Part shown: piece after piece, positions 22,014-35,124 of the stretch
Position numbering within the stretch: the stretch's first letter is position 1
Layout of the letters: the number at the start of each line of letters is the position of its first letter
DNA from: Enoplosus armatus
Lineage: Eukaryota > Chordata > Actinopteri > Centrarchiformes > Enoplosidae
Length of the DNA stretch: 64,000 nucleotides
Direction of reading: 5' to 3'
Assembly (NCBI RefSeq): GCF_043641665.1
Contig: NC_092197.1
Location: forward strand, 16,994,148-17,058,147
Made by a program: the position numbers and the translations under genes
The notes under the pieces: generated by a model
Databases searched by the model: none
Seen by the model: only the letters and a program-made list of their open reading frames with translations
Told to the model about the DNA's origin: nothing

Positions 22014-22873
22014 TATAAAGGGTCAGTTCATCCAAATTACAGAAACGATATATTTTCTCACTTACCTCTGGTGGCATCTAACCACACAGTTAGATTAGCC
22101 CAGGTTTTGAGACTCTACCACCTTTCTGCCAACACCTAAATACAATGGAGGTGAATGGAATTTCATTTGTGGTGCCCAAAGCATTGAAACCTTCAGGAGG
22201 ACTATTTGTTTGGTTGAAATTATTTCCAAAGAAAAGGGTTCATTATAAGGACTGGGGATTATCCAGAGTAAACAGGGCACTGTTACAGGGAGTAAGGTGG
22301 AGTATTTAACCTCGACACTTCGAGCATTGACCAGAATGTGTCTGTAACATTGAGTACTGAAAAGTGACAAGTGCCGGAAAAATGCTTTTTATGATGATAT
22401 TGGATATTGATATTGGTGCCAATACCATATTGATGTTTCAGTACAGATACCAAAACAATCCTTTTTAGATACCTCAGTGGGGAAACTAAACACATTTAAT
22501 AAAATATGCCAATCTGCTCAATGCACAAGTGTTGAATAAAGAATGTTTTCTGATTTAGATCAGGAAATATCTGAGTAAATAATAAGTAAACAAGCTTAAG
22601 AATCTGTCCAAGCATTCGATGCCAACTTTCGATGCTTCACATTTCTCCATAAATGATGTTTCAGACACATTTCAGTTGGTATTGAGGTTAAATACGCAGC
22701 TGTTTTAAATGTCATTGTTTTAATGCTGCGAGCACCACAAATGAAATTCCACTGACCTCCATTGTACTGGGGTGTAGGCAGAAATCTCAGAACTATAAAC
22801 CTGAAAATGAAAGAGAGACCACAATAGGTAAGTGAGAAAATATATATTTTTTTTAGGTGAACTGAGTCTTTAA
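22014..22873. mobile_element. long inverted-repeat (foldback) element, 860 bp
   Basis: The left arm starts TAAAGGGTCAGTTCATCCAA, with TTTTCTCACTTACCT and ACAATGGAGGTGAATGGAATTTC further in. The right arm, reverse-complemented from 22873, starts TTAAAGACTCAGTTCACC, with TTTTCTCACTTACCT and ACAATGGAGGTCAGTGGAATTTC at the same spacing. The inverted arms extend about 170 bp. The centre (22290-22650) holds a second repeat with TGGATATTGATATTGGTGCC and no open frame of note. It is a non-autonomous DNA transposon, probably with TTAA borders. Confidence 0.8.
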
Positions 22874-24320
22874 TGCCCGCCCCCACATGTTTATTGAGCA
22901 ACCGAGCCTGTGGGCTGCACAATTGTGTGTTTTCAGAGAGTGTGCGCACATTTCGTGTATGAGTGAATATGTGTGTGTGTGAGTAGCACATCTCATTAGG
23001 CTCGAGCGGTGCTGTTGTCTGCGAGGGTACGCAAGTCCACACCACTCCGTCTCTGTGGGATGTTTATTAAATTAATAAAAAGTTGCTCAAGGCGAGCTGT
23101 ACCGGGGAATGCCCAGGGCTCGGCTGTGATTGGCACTCTCCGCCGCCCTGCGTTCTCTCCAGGGTCCGCCTGCATTTGCTTTAACTAACTGGCCGTGACT
23201 TAGGAGAGCAGGCTGACATGAAGCCCCTTTCCTCTCCCCCTCTGTACCCCCCACCCCTCTTCCTCCCACCCGTCTCACCCCTCCTCTGTATGACTGGGCC
23301 CTGTTCGCTTTGAATGGGGGTACAGGAAACCAGTGAAAACAGACAGTGAAACCTCCAGCCATTTCTTGTTTTGACAACGACTTACTGTTTAGCTAATCAT
23401 CTTTAAAGTATCAATTAGCCGACCTGAAAATTTGCCTCGACGGGCCCTGGGCAGACATCATAACTAGGCAGTCAAACATACTGAAGTTTGAGGGCAAACA
23501 GGTGAGATTTTGGGCAAATTGGGTCATGCTACTGTTGAATCACTTTTTATTTTATAGGTACAACCCCTAGTTTACGTAGTTGTTCATTAGGTTTGAGAGT
23601 GAAATCATCATCTAATCCACTCCCCGAGTTTGTTGATTGGTCTGGCTTCCTCAGTGGATGTTTTGCGCAAAAAACAAAAGCTGAGCTCATTTGATGTAGG
23701 CTGTCTATGTAATGGCCACCAGTCATTATCTTCAACTTCCTGTTATAGATTCACATGGTTTTCTCAAGAAATTAGTTTTTTAGAGCATGGACCGAATTTC
23801 CCCCTGCTTATATATACGTTATATACCAGCTTGGAGCGCCTAGTGATGTGATGTGATGTTAAAACCTGGCTCCTCTCAGCAAAACCCAACACGGTGGCAG
23901 AGCAAGAGGCCGAGAAAAAAAAAGAGGGAACCAGACAAGAGCAGAGGTCATGGAGAGGAAACAGTATTTATATCGAAAGAGAATAATCAGACAGGCAGGG
24001 GCGGCTGAGACTCCTGAGGGGAAGATGAGTCTTGTTTGTTGGAGGAAAAAAAAAGAAAAATTAGTTATTATACAACCATTTCTCACTTCACACAAACACT
24101 TTATTTAGACTACCGGCATTATGTTCCAATTAAACACAAAAGAAAAGTCTGGCATTTCAAACTCTTCAGAGAATCTGCATATCGCCTTTCAGGAAAAAAA
24201 CAAAGGGAAAAATTAAAATATATTATCATCTTTTAAAAATCCTTTTAAAAATAAACAAGACAAACACAAGCAAAACACAACAAAAAAGCCCCACTCTGTC
24301 TCTTTCACTTTATATCTCTC
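22874..24320. other. intergenic, no gene seen
   Basis: Unremarkable sequence. A GC-rich block at 23090-23300 carries pyrimidine-rich CCCACCC runs. Its open frames have no recognisable domain. Confidence 0.6.
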
Positions 24321-24930
24321 TGTCTATCTCGCTCTCTCTAGCTCGGCTGGGCGACTCTCTGAGGAGGAGGAAGCTGAGAGAACTCATTTGCATATAAACT
24401 GTGAGAGGCAGGGATTGTCATCGGCGGCACATTAGACGCAAGGAGCGCGAAGGGAGAGGATTTTCATGTGCAAATTTCAGCCTCGCCAACTCTGTGCATT
24501 ATTATTTCATCAGCGCCTAAGAAGGAAACCCCTCCGATCCCCAAATCCCGCCATCGTCCCCACGGACACTTCAAGATTCAGACCAAATTCCCCCGCCGCG
24601 CCTCTTCCCCAGAAGGCCCCACTACTGAGTAGCTGTTTACACCGGGGCCCGCGATGCAGGAGGAGTCAATCCGCCTCTGAGACGGGCGTGAGATCAGATA
24701 AGAGGGAGCCGCAGGAAGAGGGAACTGATATACACCAGTTGTGACCAGCAATATTGGTGTTCCTTGCATTAATTGCTTGTAAACTGCGAGGCTGGAGGCT
24801 TGCTGGCTTTCAAGTTTAAAAAGGAGATTACAGCCAATTAGCAGGGCCTCTGAAAAACCCTTTACCGCCTGGGGAATAGCGGCTGATCCCTAATGTGGGA
24901 CAGCTGTGAGCAACAAAGGAACAGTCGCAG
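24321..24930. promoter_or_regulatory. candidate conserved non-coding element with octamer site
   Basis: A non-repetitive 600 bp block. It contains an exact POU octamer ATTTGCAT at 24386-24393, then CATTAATTGC near 24768 and AGCCAATTAGCAGGG near 24833. Moderately high GC content between the AT cores is typical of vertebrate developmental enhancers. No coding evidence. Function is inferred. Confidence 0.4.
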
Positions 24931-26642
24931 TCCTGCTTTTGAAAACACACTTGCAAGCAGAGCTCTTTCAAAACACACACATATTGTATGCACTATATAA
25001 TCTCACATGCAAACAAAAAAAAGCCCAGATTGATAGCAATAGCTGCGAAGAAGTACTAATACAAGCATGAAAAATGAATGAGTACATAAATGCAACCACG
25101 CAAACAGACACAAACGTGCAGAAAGTACGCACACGTTCCCAAAGTGACAAAATGGGAACAGACGGGGAGGTAAATATGTTTTAAAAGGTGAGGGGAAAAC
25201 GTTTGTGGGTTGGGGAACGTATTTCATCCTTTTAAATCAATTTGTCAGGTTCTTCTTAGAGCCGCGTTACCAAAAGAGAAGAGTGTTTCCCTGTAAACTG
25301 CCATCTTTAATTTCTTTGTCTGACATGCTCCACTGTACCACGACACACCAGAGACCGAGCGTGAGGTGAGCAAAAGGTTCAAAGCCCAGATGGGAGCAGA
25401 GCCTGTGTACCCCTGAGCACCGTGGATTACCTCATTCACTCTCATGTCAAACAGAAGGCAGGAAGAGGAGGAACACAAGTCGAAAGATCTCCACAGGCTC
25501 CGTAATCTACGACGATTTATGCCGAGCCCCGCGACTCCCACTTACGAGTTTCACTCAATGATTTCCTTCTTCCTCTTTATCTTTTCTCCCCGTGTTTCAT
25601 TCCACTGTCTGCCTGTTTTCTGCCTGTGTACCTTTCTGTCACGTTCGCTGTGCACCTGCACATCCTCAGCTACACCCCGCCGCCCTGCCATCTTCCTCCT
25701 CCTCCTCCTCCTCCCTCGAACCTGCGCACACATTAGCAAAAACCGCTGTCTGCCAACTATTCCGACTTCAGGTAATGAGATTCAGAATCTCCACATGAGC
25801 TGAACAGCTTCACCTAAAAAGGATTGTGAAATGTATGTGTCTGAGATAGCTTCAACACGAAAGCATTGTGTTTTTTGTATATATAACAGTTAAACACACA
25901 AAACAACGGAGTCCTCATGCTGTGAGAATGTGGAATTGTATTTGTATTCATAAGCAATAAAATACATCCTTGCTCAATTCTGTACACTCAGTGGCATTGC
26001 AAATACAGCTCTGGTATGACTGGTAGCGGTATGGTGGCTAATGTCTGCAAACATTGGCAAACTTTATTTACTTTACAACTGACATTACCGAGACAGCTCA
26101 CTGACTTTATGACTCTTTACTACTAGTGCTACTGTTGAACTATGTTTTAGCTGGTCAACAATTAAAGTTTTAATAGTTCTATCACAAACGTAAAGTAGAA
26201 GTAATTACTACTTGTAGCTATTTTGCCAAAATCGCCACACACCCAAGCCCTCAAACTCAGAGCGTGGAAAGACACTGTCCTAACCAGAAAAACTACCGGT
26301 CGAACAAGGCACGGAACAAAAAGGTGAAGGTTAGGGAAAGATCGTGGTGGGCACTGGGCAGTATTAGTTCCTGTGTAACATAACAGTTTTACTTCTCACT
26401 CCTGATCTCTCTGTTTGTCTAAGAGATAGGACGCTCACTGTTTTCTGATTTGCACCCCTTGCTGTAAATTGTCAGAGCTGCAATAAAGTCTATTTCAAAG
26501 TAGATAAATATAAAAAAAAGTTAATATAAAAATAACATATTTGTGCTTTGAGTTGCCTTAATCTAACCATAAAAACTCTTAATCATCACCTGCAAATTTT
26601 GTGGGGAAAACGCATGAAAACCTTTGTCAGTAATCATTTTGC

Positions 26643-26679
<37 letters not shown>

Positions 26680-29600
26680 ACTATTATTCTTATATAAATT
26701 TTGCTAACTGTAATCCAGGTAGCATTACGTTTCTGTCTTTATAGTATATAATTTTTTGGACACAGGCGTTCCTATAAATCAACTTGTAGGCCTACACATT
26801 TGTAGATACACCCAATAGCATATCCACACTTTGATCACCTAATTTTAATTTTGTGCTTTCAGTCACTTTGTACGAGTAGGTGTCCCATCATCTCGCTGTG
26901 CTCAGGGGAGTATTTGTTTATAGCGTGACCCTCTCAAGAAAGTCAACAGCTGTTTCCAGTCGGGTTTAGCGGCGACACCGCCATCCTTCAACATGATGAG
27001 TTTCGCCTTTTAATGCATCGCAGTTAACCACATCCTAATTAGAACTAATGACTTGCTCGTTAAGGAGCTCCACAGCTAATTGGCACACTGAACTGCGTGC
27101 AGGGAAACGCCACAAGGAGGTCAGGAATTAAAAAAATAATATGAAAGATGTCGAGGCTGACCAGAGAAAACTGCTAACCTTCTTATCAAACTGCATTTTT
27201 AATTAGGGATGATCAATATTCAAGGCAATAGATTTACCACAGTTTATATATCCATCAAGTATCATAAATACTTAATAACTTAAAAATCTGAAACCCCAAC
27301 ACACCCAAATTTTTATTCCCCAAGTTTATGGCAATCTGGCAAATCAGATATGATTAATTATAAATTGAACCATTACAGTGCGCTTCAGAAGCTCACGTTC
27401 ACAAATTGCATCCACAACTGGGGTTGAACATGAATTTTCTCTCCTGGTATTTCTGCAGCTCGTATATGCAAAGTCGCTGGGTCTGATTATTCACATGCAG
27501 GGTCCGTTCTGCACCCTGTAGTTTCATTTAGATCAAAAAGACTCAAATAGACAGAGAATCACAGGATATCCAGAATATCTGATCACCCCCCACCCAACCC
27601 ACACACACCTCACCTTGCCTCTGAGAATCTCAGCCGCTCCCAAGACGATCTCATTAAATCCAAGATGTGAGAACCTGAGAGAAATATACAACAGAAATAC
27701 CTCCAGCTATTGTCTTTGCTTCAAGACACAGTGAATCCAGGTTAAGCGCGCTGACAATCCTCCATGTTGGACCGTTAAGGGGAATGGCGGACACAAGTGA
27801 AAGCTTTGACAGTCACACCACATTAGTGCAGTAACTGTAAAAAGGCCTTCCTGGAATTTGTTCCCTAAAAATACTCTCATACCACTGGAAGCTGGAGCCT
27901 CTCAAGAGCCTGATTTGAAACCTTATAGCCCGAGGACAAGGCAAGCAAAGGCAGAAAAATAAATAAAAATAAAGAAACATGCCCCCAAACTGCTCCTATT
28001 ACAGGCACAAGGCACATGGCAAACAGTGGAAAACAATAGAGTTATTTCGGCGCAGAGCAGGACGGAGAGCGATGGCATCTTGGGGCAGAGGGCTGCAGGG
28101 CTGGGTGGGGGCCTCCTGGGCGGAGGTGGAAGGAGGGGTGCTCTAATGGGCTTGGGGAGGCTGGCGAGCCCTGCTGGAGGCCCACAGGAGGCTCTAGCCT
28201 GTGGTCTTGCCTTGGGCAGGCCTGCCACAGCAGCAGTCAGGTGGGCTGACAGACTGAGGGAGAGGAGGCCCTCCCCATGTGGCCTGCCATCAACCCCTCC
28301 CCACGTCCCCTCCCTCTGCACAGATGTTCAGGGTTTGGGGAGCAACAAGCTGTGCAGAAACAAACAAAGGTGGGGATTAAACATCTCCAAGTTGCATCTG
28401 AGTGATATCTTTCACTGGATTGCTCTAACTGAGCCGATCGCGGTGGTTTTTCATTCAGAGTAAAGCATGTGTCGACATCTCTGAAGCCAGATTAAAAGTT
28501 AAACGTCCACTCATGCAACATGGAGCGGACTGAAGTATGAGGTTTATTAATTAATGGTCATTTACAGGTTGAATTAAACATCAACACGAGCCCTCTGCGT
28601 CCACACATATTAGTACAAAGTCTGTTTTTGTGCCGTGTGTCCATCAGAGAAAAAAGGCAGGCATCAATGTGAGTCTGCGCATCAACACACACAAGTCTTG
28701 TTTCTCAGGTGTGTTATGGAGCTGCTCTGTACTTTTACAGTCGACCTTTAGCCCCAAGACTCCCTGAAGACCCATCCATATAGCCCACTGTAGGAGGTAA
28801 AGATCAGGGCGGCCCAGCCTGGACTCTCCCCTCCTGACCGGCACGTGAAGCCTCTGGCATGACTCTCAGCATGGGAAAAGTGCAGCTTTATCACCGCTGC
28901 TCAAACATTCATCACACAACCTCTCCTGCAGCGCGCTCCAAAGGGAGACAATAGCGCCTCCATCAACTCCCATCTGAAGATGCCGATTTAGGCAGAAGGT
29001 GGCAGGGAGGCAACTTCAAAGTTTTTCCTAGCCCGGGTCCACGCACACATCACACCAAAGAAGAAGGAGAAGAGAGGAGGGACAGCCGAGGACGAGCAGC
29101 TCTCTCCAGTCAGGAGGGAGGTCATTATCAGGCCATGTTTACGCCGGCACAGTACACACTGATGTGTGCTGCTGTTTTAATATTTGGAATATAGTACTGC
29201 AGCCATCACTGCAGGCAATAGTTTATGTTCCTGTGTATGTATGCATGTGTGTGTGTGTGTGTGGGGGGTTGTCCAAAAGTCTACCGAGACGATACTTTAA
29301 AAGGTATTTGCATTATTTCTTGCATAGAGAGGTGAAGGTCAGAGTTTCCCCAGCGAATATCAACATCTTCGCACAAACAGCAAAGTAAATACTTTATACA
29401 ATACAGCAGGTGGAGAATACCCTGCAAAAGCATCAGATTGAACATGTCATTTGGTTTGTTATGGGCTGTCATTTTTTGGTTACAGACAAAAAACAATTTG
29501 CCAGGAAGGCTGCAATAATTTTTCCTGGTTCCAACAAATATCAAATTGATTCAAGAATTTTACTGACGTGAGCTCACTGGGTTGCCCTGTTTTGTCCTGT

Positions 29601-30095
29601 TTCTAAATATTAACACATACTGCTTGAAAATTCTAGAAACAAGAAAAACTATACTCAACTAAATGGCAGTATGTTTATAATTTCAATACACATTCTAGGA
29701 CTGAATATTAGAGAAAATTGAAGACTGAGAGGGATAAAATGAACATTACTTGTCTAATTTTACGCATACGTGATCAATTATTGACAGGATAGTTGTCTTG
29801 TGTGAGTATACAACGTTGTTTCATGTGTGAGTTTAATGCCCAATGAGGGTTTAGGACTGAAACATTGCTTTTTCAATACATTTCGGGCAGTGTACACACC
29901 AAAAACAAATGAGATCCATATCTGATCTTTTTCACGTAATTATGAGATAAAGATATTATAATTAGACATTATCATTACGAGAAACTGTCTCCAGTTTTCG
30001 TTTCTTTGGTGAATGTAATGCACTTTTGTACCAAAGCACAACGCTGAAACATAACATTGTGAAAAGGTTTGTACTAACTTTAGGTTTATCATTAA
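24931..30095. other. intergenic, no gene seen
   Basis: It contains a CTC-repeat at 25690-25716, a (TTA)n run at 26643-26680, a possible conserved patch at 26930-27130 (CTAATTAGAACTAATGAC), a G-rich block at 28060-28330 and a short TG/G run at 29247-29270. A 145-residue frame at 28026-28463 is Gly/Ala/Arg-rich, overlaps a long frame on the other strand, and is judged non-coding. Confidence 0.6.
26643..26680. repeat. (TTA)n microsatellite
   Basis: About twelve ATT/TTA units in a row, inside AT-rich sequence. Confidence 0.9.
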
Positions 30096-30099
30096 CTAG

Positions 30100-30855
30100 T
30101 AGGGATGTAATGGTACACAAATTCACAGTTCGGTGTGTACCTCGGTTTTGGGGTCACGGTTCAGTACGTTTTCAGTATAGCAGGGAAAACAATAAAATGT
30201 AGGAAATAGCATTTTTGTCATTTATTTTGAAAAATGTAAACATTCAACAGTGGCTCATTGGCCATAATTCTTACAGTTAAAGCACTCAAATACTGACATG
30301 TTGTCAATAAGAGAGAATAAAAAATACAAATGTCAGTAATGCTCCATCCAAGACTCTGACCTGTTGATAATTACAGAACTGCAGCTTGTGCTGGTTTATA
30401 CAGGGCAGGAACAACGGACTGACTAACATGCACACATGAAGGCACATTGTGGCAGGGATCAAGAAATTTGACCAAATGCTTAAATTCTATATTCTCTACG
30501 ACCGAGTACAGTCACATATCTGCAGCGATAAACACTCCTGTAGTATTAGTTATTACTTTGACACGGTCCGAATCTGCAGTGAGAGGCTGCCTGAACGATG
30601 TGGGGAGAAGGACTCGCCTTCCAGTCAAGTTCAGGTGACGCTGTCACAAATGTCATGTTTGAAGTGTTTCCACAGACATAACCGACTTCAGTTGAACAAT
30701 GTTGAGATACAGTTTGACACTGATGGTTGTCCATTTTTGCTCTAACTAACAGAAGGTCCGCGACAAGGAAGACGGAACTGCGACTCGAGGCCGTGGACCA
30801 TTTGTATCGCGGATTCAGTCTTGGTTACAGGACCGGTATACCCCTACGAATGGCA
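30100..30855. mobile_element. possible hAT-like non-autonomous element
   Basis: The left end TAGGGATGTAATGGTACAC is followed by TTCGGTGTGTACCTCGG and GGGGTCACGGTTCAGTACG. The right end GACCGGTATACCCCTACG near 30833-30851 reverse-complements to CGTAGGGGTATACCGGTC, an imperfect match to the left end. Sequence of this type (GGGATGTAACGGTAC... CGGTTCGGTACG) is familiar from fish hAT elements. No intact transposase is visible; open frames of 98 and 71 residues at 30449-30942 have no recognisable domain. Confidence 0.4.
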
Positions 30856-30859
30856 TCAA

Positions 30860-32014
30860 TTGTGTATCCAACAGTCCCGTGTGAGAGGAAACTAAGTGCC
30901 TGCACAATGACTAACAACTTGAAGAGGCTCTTCAGATGCTAGAAAGGGTCACTTTATTACATATTCAAAAGGTGACAAAGTGTGAAAAATGTGAAAGAAA
31001 AGTCAATGTCTCAGTCAAAGGCCCATTGTCGAGATTAGTTGATCAATTCATCTGTAGTGTAACATTTACAGTGGTGTGTTTTGGCAGGGCATTAAACTGT
31101 GTATTGTGAGTTAAGTCAGAATACAAGATTGCAGTGTCTGCCCGGCATTAGGATGAGTAAATTGCTCTGTTTGTGCACTATATGGGCATGAAAAAAATGG
31201 TAGGAATCCTTTTAAGAATCAAGAACAATAAAGAACAATAAGTGTGCAGTTATCTCTCTCGATGGCAGAGATGTTTACAGACCTGCTGTGCCTCTCCTGT
31301 ATCTACAGACCAGTTAACCCATATTTCATAAACATACAGTGCGACTGAAAATAGAAAAACAAAGTCAAACTATGCCATATCACTGGTGTCAAGTGAAGTA
31401 TGATTGCACATTTGAATTGGAAATCTGGCAAAGTGACGATAACAACCTCGTGCACTTGCTCGGAAGGCGAGAAGAGGGTTAAATGAACAAAGCCTTGAAA
31501 AAGAGTCCAATTCTCCAGCTCCTGCCCCAATCCTCGCAGTTACCCCCACAAAGTACACAAGAAAAAAGAAAATAGTATCATGCATATCATTCATTAGCAG
31601 CAAATAAAAGAAATTCTCTCTAATAGTGCCCCCAAATCCCCGAGCTCCCAGCACCACGGAGCGGGGAACTAAAGAAATGGGGGAGAGAGATGCAAAAGGA
31701 AGCCGTCTCCCTCAAGTGCTTGTTAGGCCCAAATTATTATGGCGATGAATAATTTTAAAAATAAATAAGAAAATAAATAAATAAAAAAAGAAACATTTAT
31801 AGATCTAAGTATTATCAGAGGAGCCGCGGGTCTGTTGCCAAGCTCTCTGGGCCCGTTTGAAATCCGCCTTTGTTTTTCACTTTGATCTTTAACTGCTAAC
31901 CTATCCATCGCTTCACCTGGTCCCCTGTTAGCGCTTCTTCACCCACTTCCTCCCGTTAAACTTTTCTCTACGTGGCACGGCACTGCCCGCACTAAGTGGT
32001 AATCATAATCGCAT

Positions 32015-32045
<31 letters not shown>

Positions 32046-32239
32046 TTTCTCCTCGTCGTCGTCATTAACTTTCTGTTCTTTCACAACAATAATTAACATA
32101 CTGCACTGGGAGCAAGATTAGGCGGAGAGATGCAGCAGTAAATGAGGGAATGTAGAGGAATGCGGAGCAAAGAGACGAGGGAAGACAGCCATGTTGGAGG
32201 AAGAAAGAGGAAGGAGACATGAGAGAAAGCTGCGACCAG
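30860..32239. other. intergenic, no gene seen
   Basis: AT-rich sequence with a run of AAATAA units at 31757-31790 and an (ATC)n microsatellite at 32016-32045. No coding signal. Confidence 0.65.
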
Positions 32240-33554
32240 CTCCTCTACTCTTGCTTCCTCTCCTCTTATCGCAGCTTCTCTGATTTTCTATCCTTTCTTT
32301 GCCTTTTGTTTCGTCTCTTTTCATCTAATTTCCTTTCCCATTGCTATCTCTCATCTACTTACTGTATATCTTTCCTCCTCGTGTTTGCTCTTTCCTCTCC
32401 TCTGGTCTCCTTTACTTGCACCCTGTCTCCTCTCATATACCGCCACCCCCCCCCCCCCTTTGTTTCTTTTATCTATTTCCTCTACTCTCATACTCTCATT
32501 TCCTTTTCTTTCATCTCATTTTGTCTCTTCACTTCACTTCACTCCTAATGTTTCCTGTCTTTTCCTCTTCCCCTCTGGTCTCCTATCCTCTTACCCTGTA
32601 TCTCTACCTGTATCTATATTCTCTCATCTCATCTAGTATCCTCTTCAACTGCTTCCTTTCCTTTGCCATCCTCTTGCTTCCTCTCATCTTGTTTCCTTCC
32701 TCTGGTCATAATTTCTCTCATCTACATTCGTCTCATCCCCTCAATTCTTTCCTTTTGTCTCATTTCCTTTATTCTTGTTTCCTCTTCTCTTGCCTGCCCT
32801 CATTTCTTTTTCTCTCATCTGCTTTGTGTTTTTTCTCCTCCTCCTCTCATTTTCCTCCTTTTCCCATTTCACTCCACTCACCTACTTTCCTCATTTTCTC
32901 ATTCCTTTCTTAATTTTATTTCTCATCTACTTTCCTCTCCTCCGTCTTCGTTTCCCTTCCTCTCCCCTAATTTTCTTGTCTCCTCTCTCCTATTTCATTT
33001 CCTCTTCTCTCCTCATGCTGCCTCTTCTATCCTTCTTTCCCCTCACCCTGTCTCACTGACTTTCATCTCCTCCCCTGATGTTTACTTTACTTTCATCTTG
33101 TTCCCTTTCCTCTCATTTCCTATGCTCTCATCTCAATTTGTCTCCTCTAATCTCTTTTCCTTCCCTCATCTGTCTTTTTCCTCTCTCATATCTCTTCTCA
33201 TACTTTCTCTGCCCTTGCTTCCTCTTTCCCCCCCTCTGGTTTCCTTTCCTCTTTTGTTTTCTCTCCTTTCATCTTGTTTCGTTTCTCCTTGTTTCCTCTT
33301 TCCGCTCTTTTCTTCTCCTCTACTTTCATTACCTCTTTTCTTGATTCCTCCCCTCTAATCTCCTTTCCTATCCTTGTTTCGTCGACTGTTATTTCCTTTC
33401 CTCTCATCTTGTTTTCTCACCTCTCTTCTCTTCTCCACTCATTTTGTCTCCCCTTATTTCTCTTCTCATTTCCTTATTTCCTTTCTTCTCCTTCCATTGT
33501 CCTCCTCCTCTCCTTGTTTCCATCTCCTCTCCTCCTTCCCATCATCCTCCTCCT
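32240..33554. repeat. 1.3 kb degenerate pyrimidine tract
   Basis: Nearly every base on the + strand is C or T, broken only by isolated CAT/CTG/GTTTC words. Motifs such as TCTCATCT, TTTCCTTTCCTC and CTTGTTTCCT recur at irregular 10-25 bp spacing. This looks like an expanded and decayed (TCTCATTTCCTTTCC)-type minisatellite. Open frames of up to 231 residues are Ser/Leu/Phe-only translations of the tract and are not genes. Confidence 0.9.
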
Positions 33555-35120
33555 GAGGTTTCTGACCTCCAGTACAGGAACATCCCAACGCTGTGCTGTG
33601 TGCCCGGCCTCTGATTGATATTGTAATGAGACTTATCCCAACATCCCTTCCTCCCTGTACTCTTTCCCACCTCCCCTCCTCCTCCTCCCCTGTCTTTCCT
33701 GGTACCCTTTCTCACCCCCTCTACCCCCTTTGCTCCCTGAGCCCCCGAGTGGCTCGCTTGATTCCGTTTCATCACACATCAAACAGGCCTGACGCTCTCC
33801 ACGCAGGCAGAACCCAGGGACCGCAACATCTGCACGGGGAGGCATGCGGGGGTGTGTGTGTGTGTGTGTGTGGGGGCTCCGGCCTCTGAGGGGGGAGCGA
33901 GGACACGCCATGCTACGAGCAGATGTCACCGGGACCCGAACAGCAGGCTGGGGGGACGCCGCGGGGAAAGAGAGACGTAGTGAGGGACCCACCCCTGCAG
34001 CCCAGCCTGGGGAAGGAAGAGAGAGGAGATGAACCCGAGTCTCTCCAAACACTCCTCCACTGCTTCTCTCTCCTCACCTTGCGGCCTAACCCCCCCCTCC
34101 TGCTCCCCCTTTTGACAGTACAATTAGGTAATTAGTCACCTCAGCGCTAATAACCTAATCATTACTTGTCTGTGTGTGTTTTCTCTCTATTTCAAAATCA
34201 GTGTCCTCCACAGGCGCTCCCCTGAGTCCTGACGTGGAGGTGGAGGGGCAGAGGAGGCATACAATTACCTTTGTCTGGCTACTCCCCATGGCACAGAGAG
34301 AGCCAAGGCTGTGATCCAGACCAAAGCAAAGGCCCTTTTTAATGGAGACAGAGAGCCTGCTCTTTGGAGAGGGTCAAGATTGCTCTCACATCCATTAACA
34401 CCAGAGCTATTTCATCACTGCCTCGTTCTGGCAGGCGGGAGCTGTGGAGGGACTGTGATCAGCCTCCGTTGAGCGCAGACGCTGACATTTCCCCAGTTAG
34501 TGAAAGTGGCAATCGGGAGCTTCCGCTGTCAATGAGTCATCAAAGGACTTGTTTGAGAACAGCTGTTGACGTCAGTGCACTGCCACAAGCATTAACCCTA
34601 GTTGAGAAGTGAAGTTTTTCTTTCTGAATTGCTGATGATCCTTTCATCAGCATGGGCAACATGCAGATCTCAAAGTTCACAGAAATGTTATCTGTCATCA
34701 AAAAGGGCTCCATTTTTGACAGCATTTTTTAGAAGATTTTGGAAAGTTTGAGCAGAACACTGAATGTTAATAATGTGTATTTTGCATGTTTCACCCATTT
34801 ATTAAAAATATGTTATACTTTATATAGCTGTCCAACATTTTCCAAAGCATACATTTTAAAAAATATTTTTTGTTTTCCAAGAAGCTAGCAAGCTGGATTC
34901 CATTCATTTCAGTCCAGTATGAAACTCAACTTCATTGTTTTCAAACCAGTTCCTGCTCTCACCCAGAGCTGTACATTTAAGACTTAAGATTTGAGACATA
35001 AGTTCCAAAAAACGAGGACTTAAATCTTGACTTGAATTGTACTGTGAGACTTGAAAGCAAAAGTCAAGTCAAAATTTCAAAACAATAAAAAACAGTAAAG
35101 ACAAGACAGCTATGTAAACA
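33555..35120. other. intergenic, GC-rich patch then AT-rich sequence
   Basis: 33600-34100 is GC-rich with a (TG)n run at 33852-33872. 34110-34180 holds CAATTAGGTAATTAGTCACC and CGCTAATAACCTAATCATTAC, a TAAT-dense patch that may be regulatory. Overlapping frames on both strands (up to 139 residues) lack domain features. Confidence 0.5.
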
Positions 35121-35124
35121 AGAG

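Noticed and set aside
28026..28463. 145-residue Gly/Ala/Arg-rich frame and its antisense 132-residue partner
   Set aside because: GC-rich patch with open frames on both strands, no homologue recognised, no splice sites that would extend it.
30449..30942. 98- and 71-residue frames inside the possible hAT-like element as a transposase fragment
   Set aside because: No DDE, BED or dimerisation motif can be seen, so no coding call was made.
32341..33618. Open frames of 83-231 residues on the + strand
   Set aside because: They are Ser/Leu/Phe/Pro translations of a pyrimidine tract. All three frames are open and no domain or splice structure is visible.
33633..34135. 62-139 residue overlapping frames near the (TG)n run
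   Set aside because: Several mutually overlapping frames over GC-rich low-complexity DNA; none has conserved motifs.
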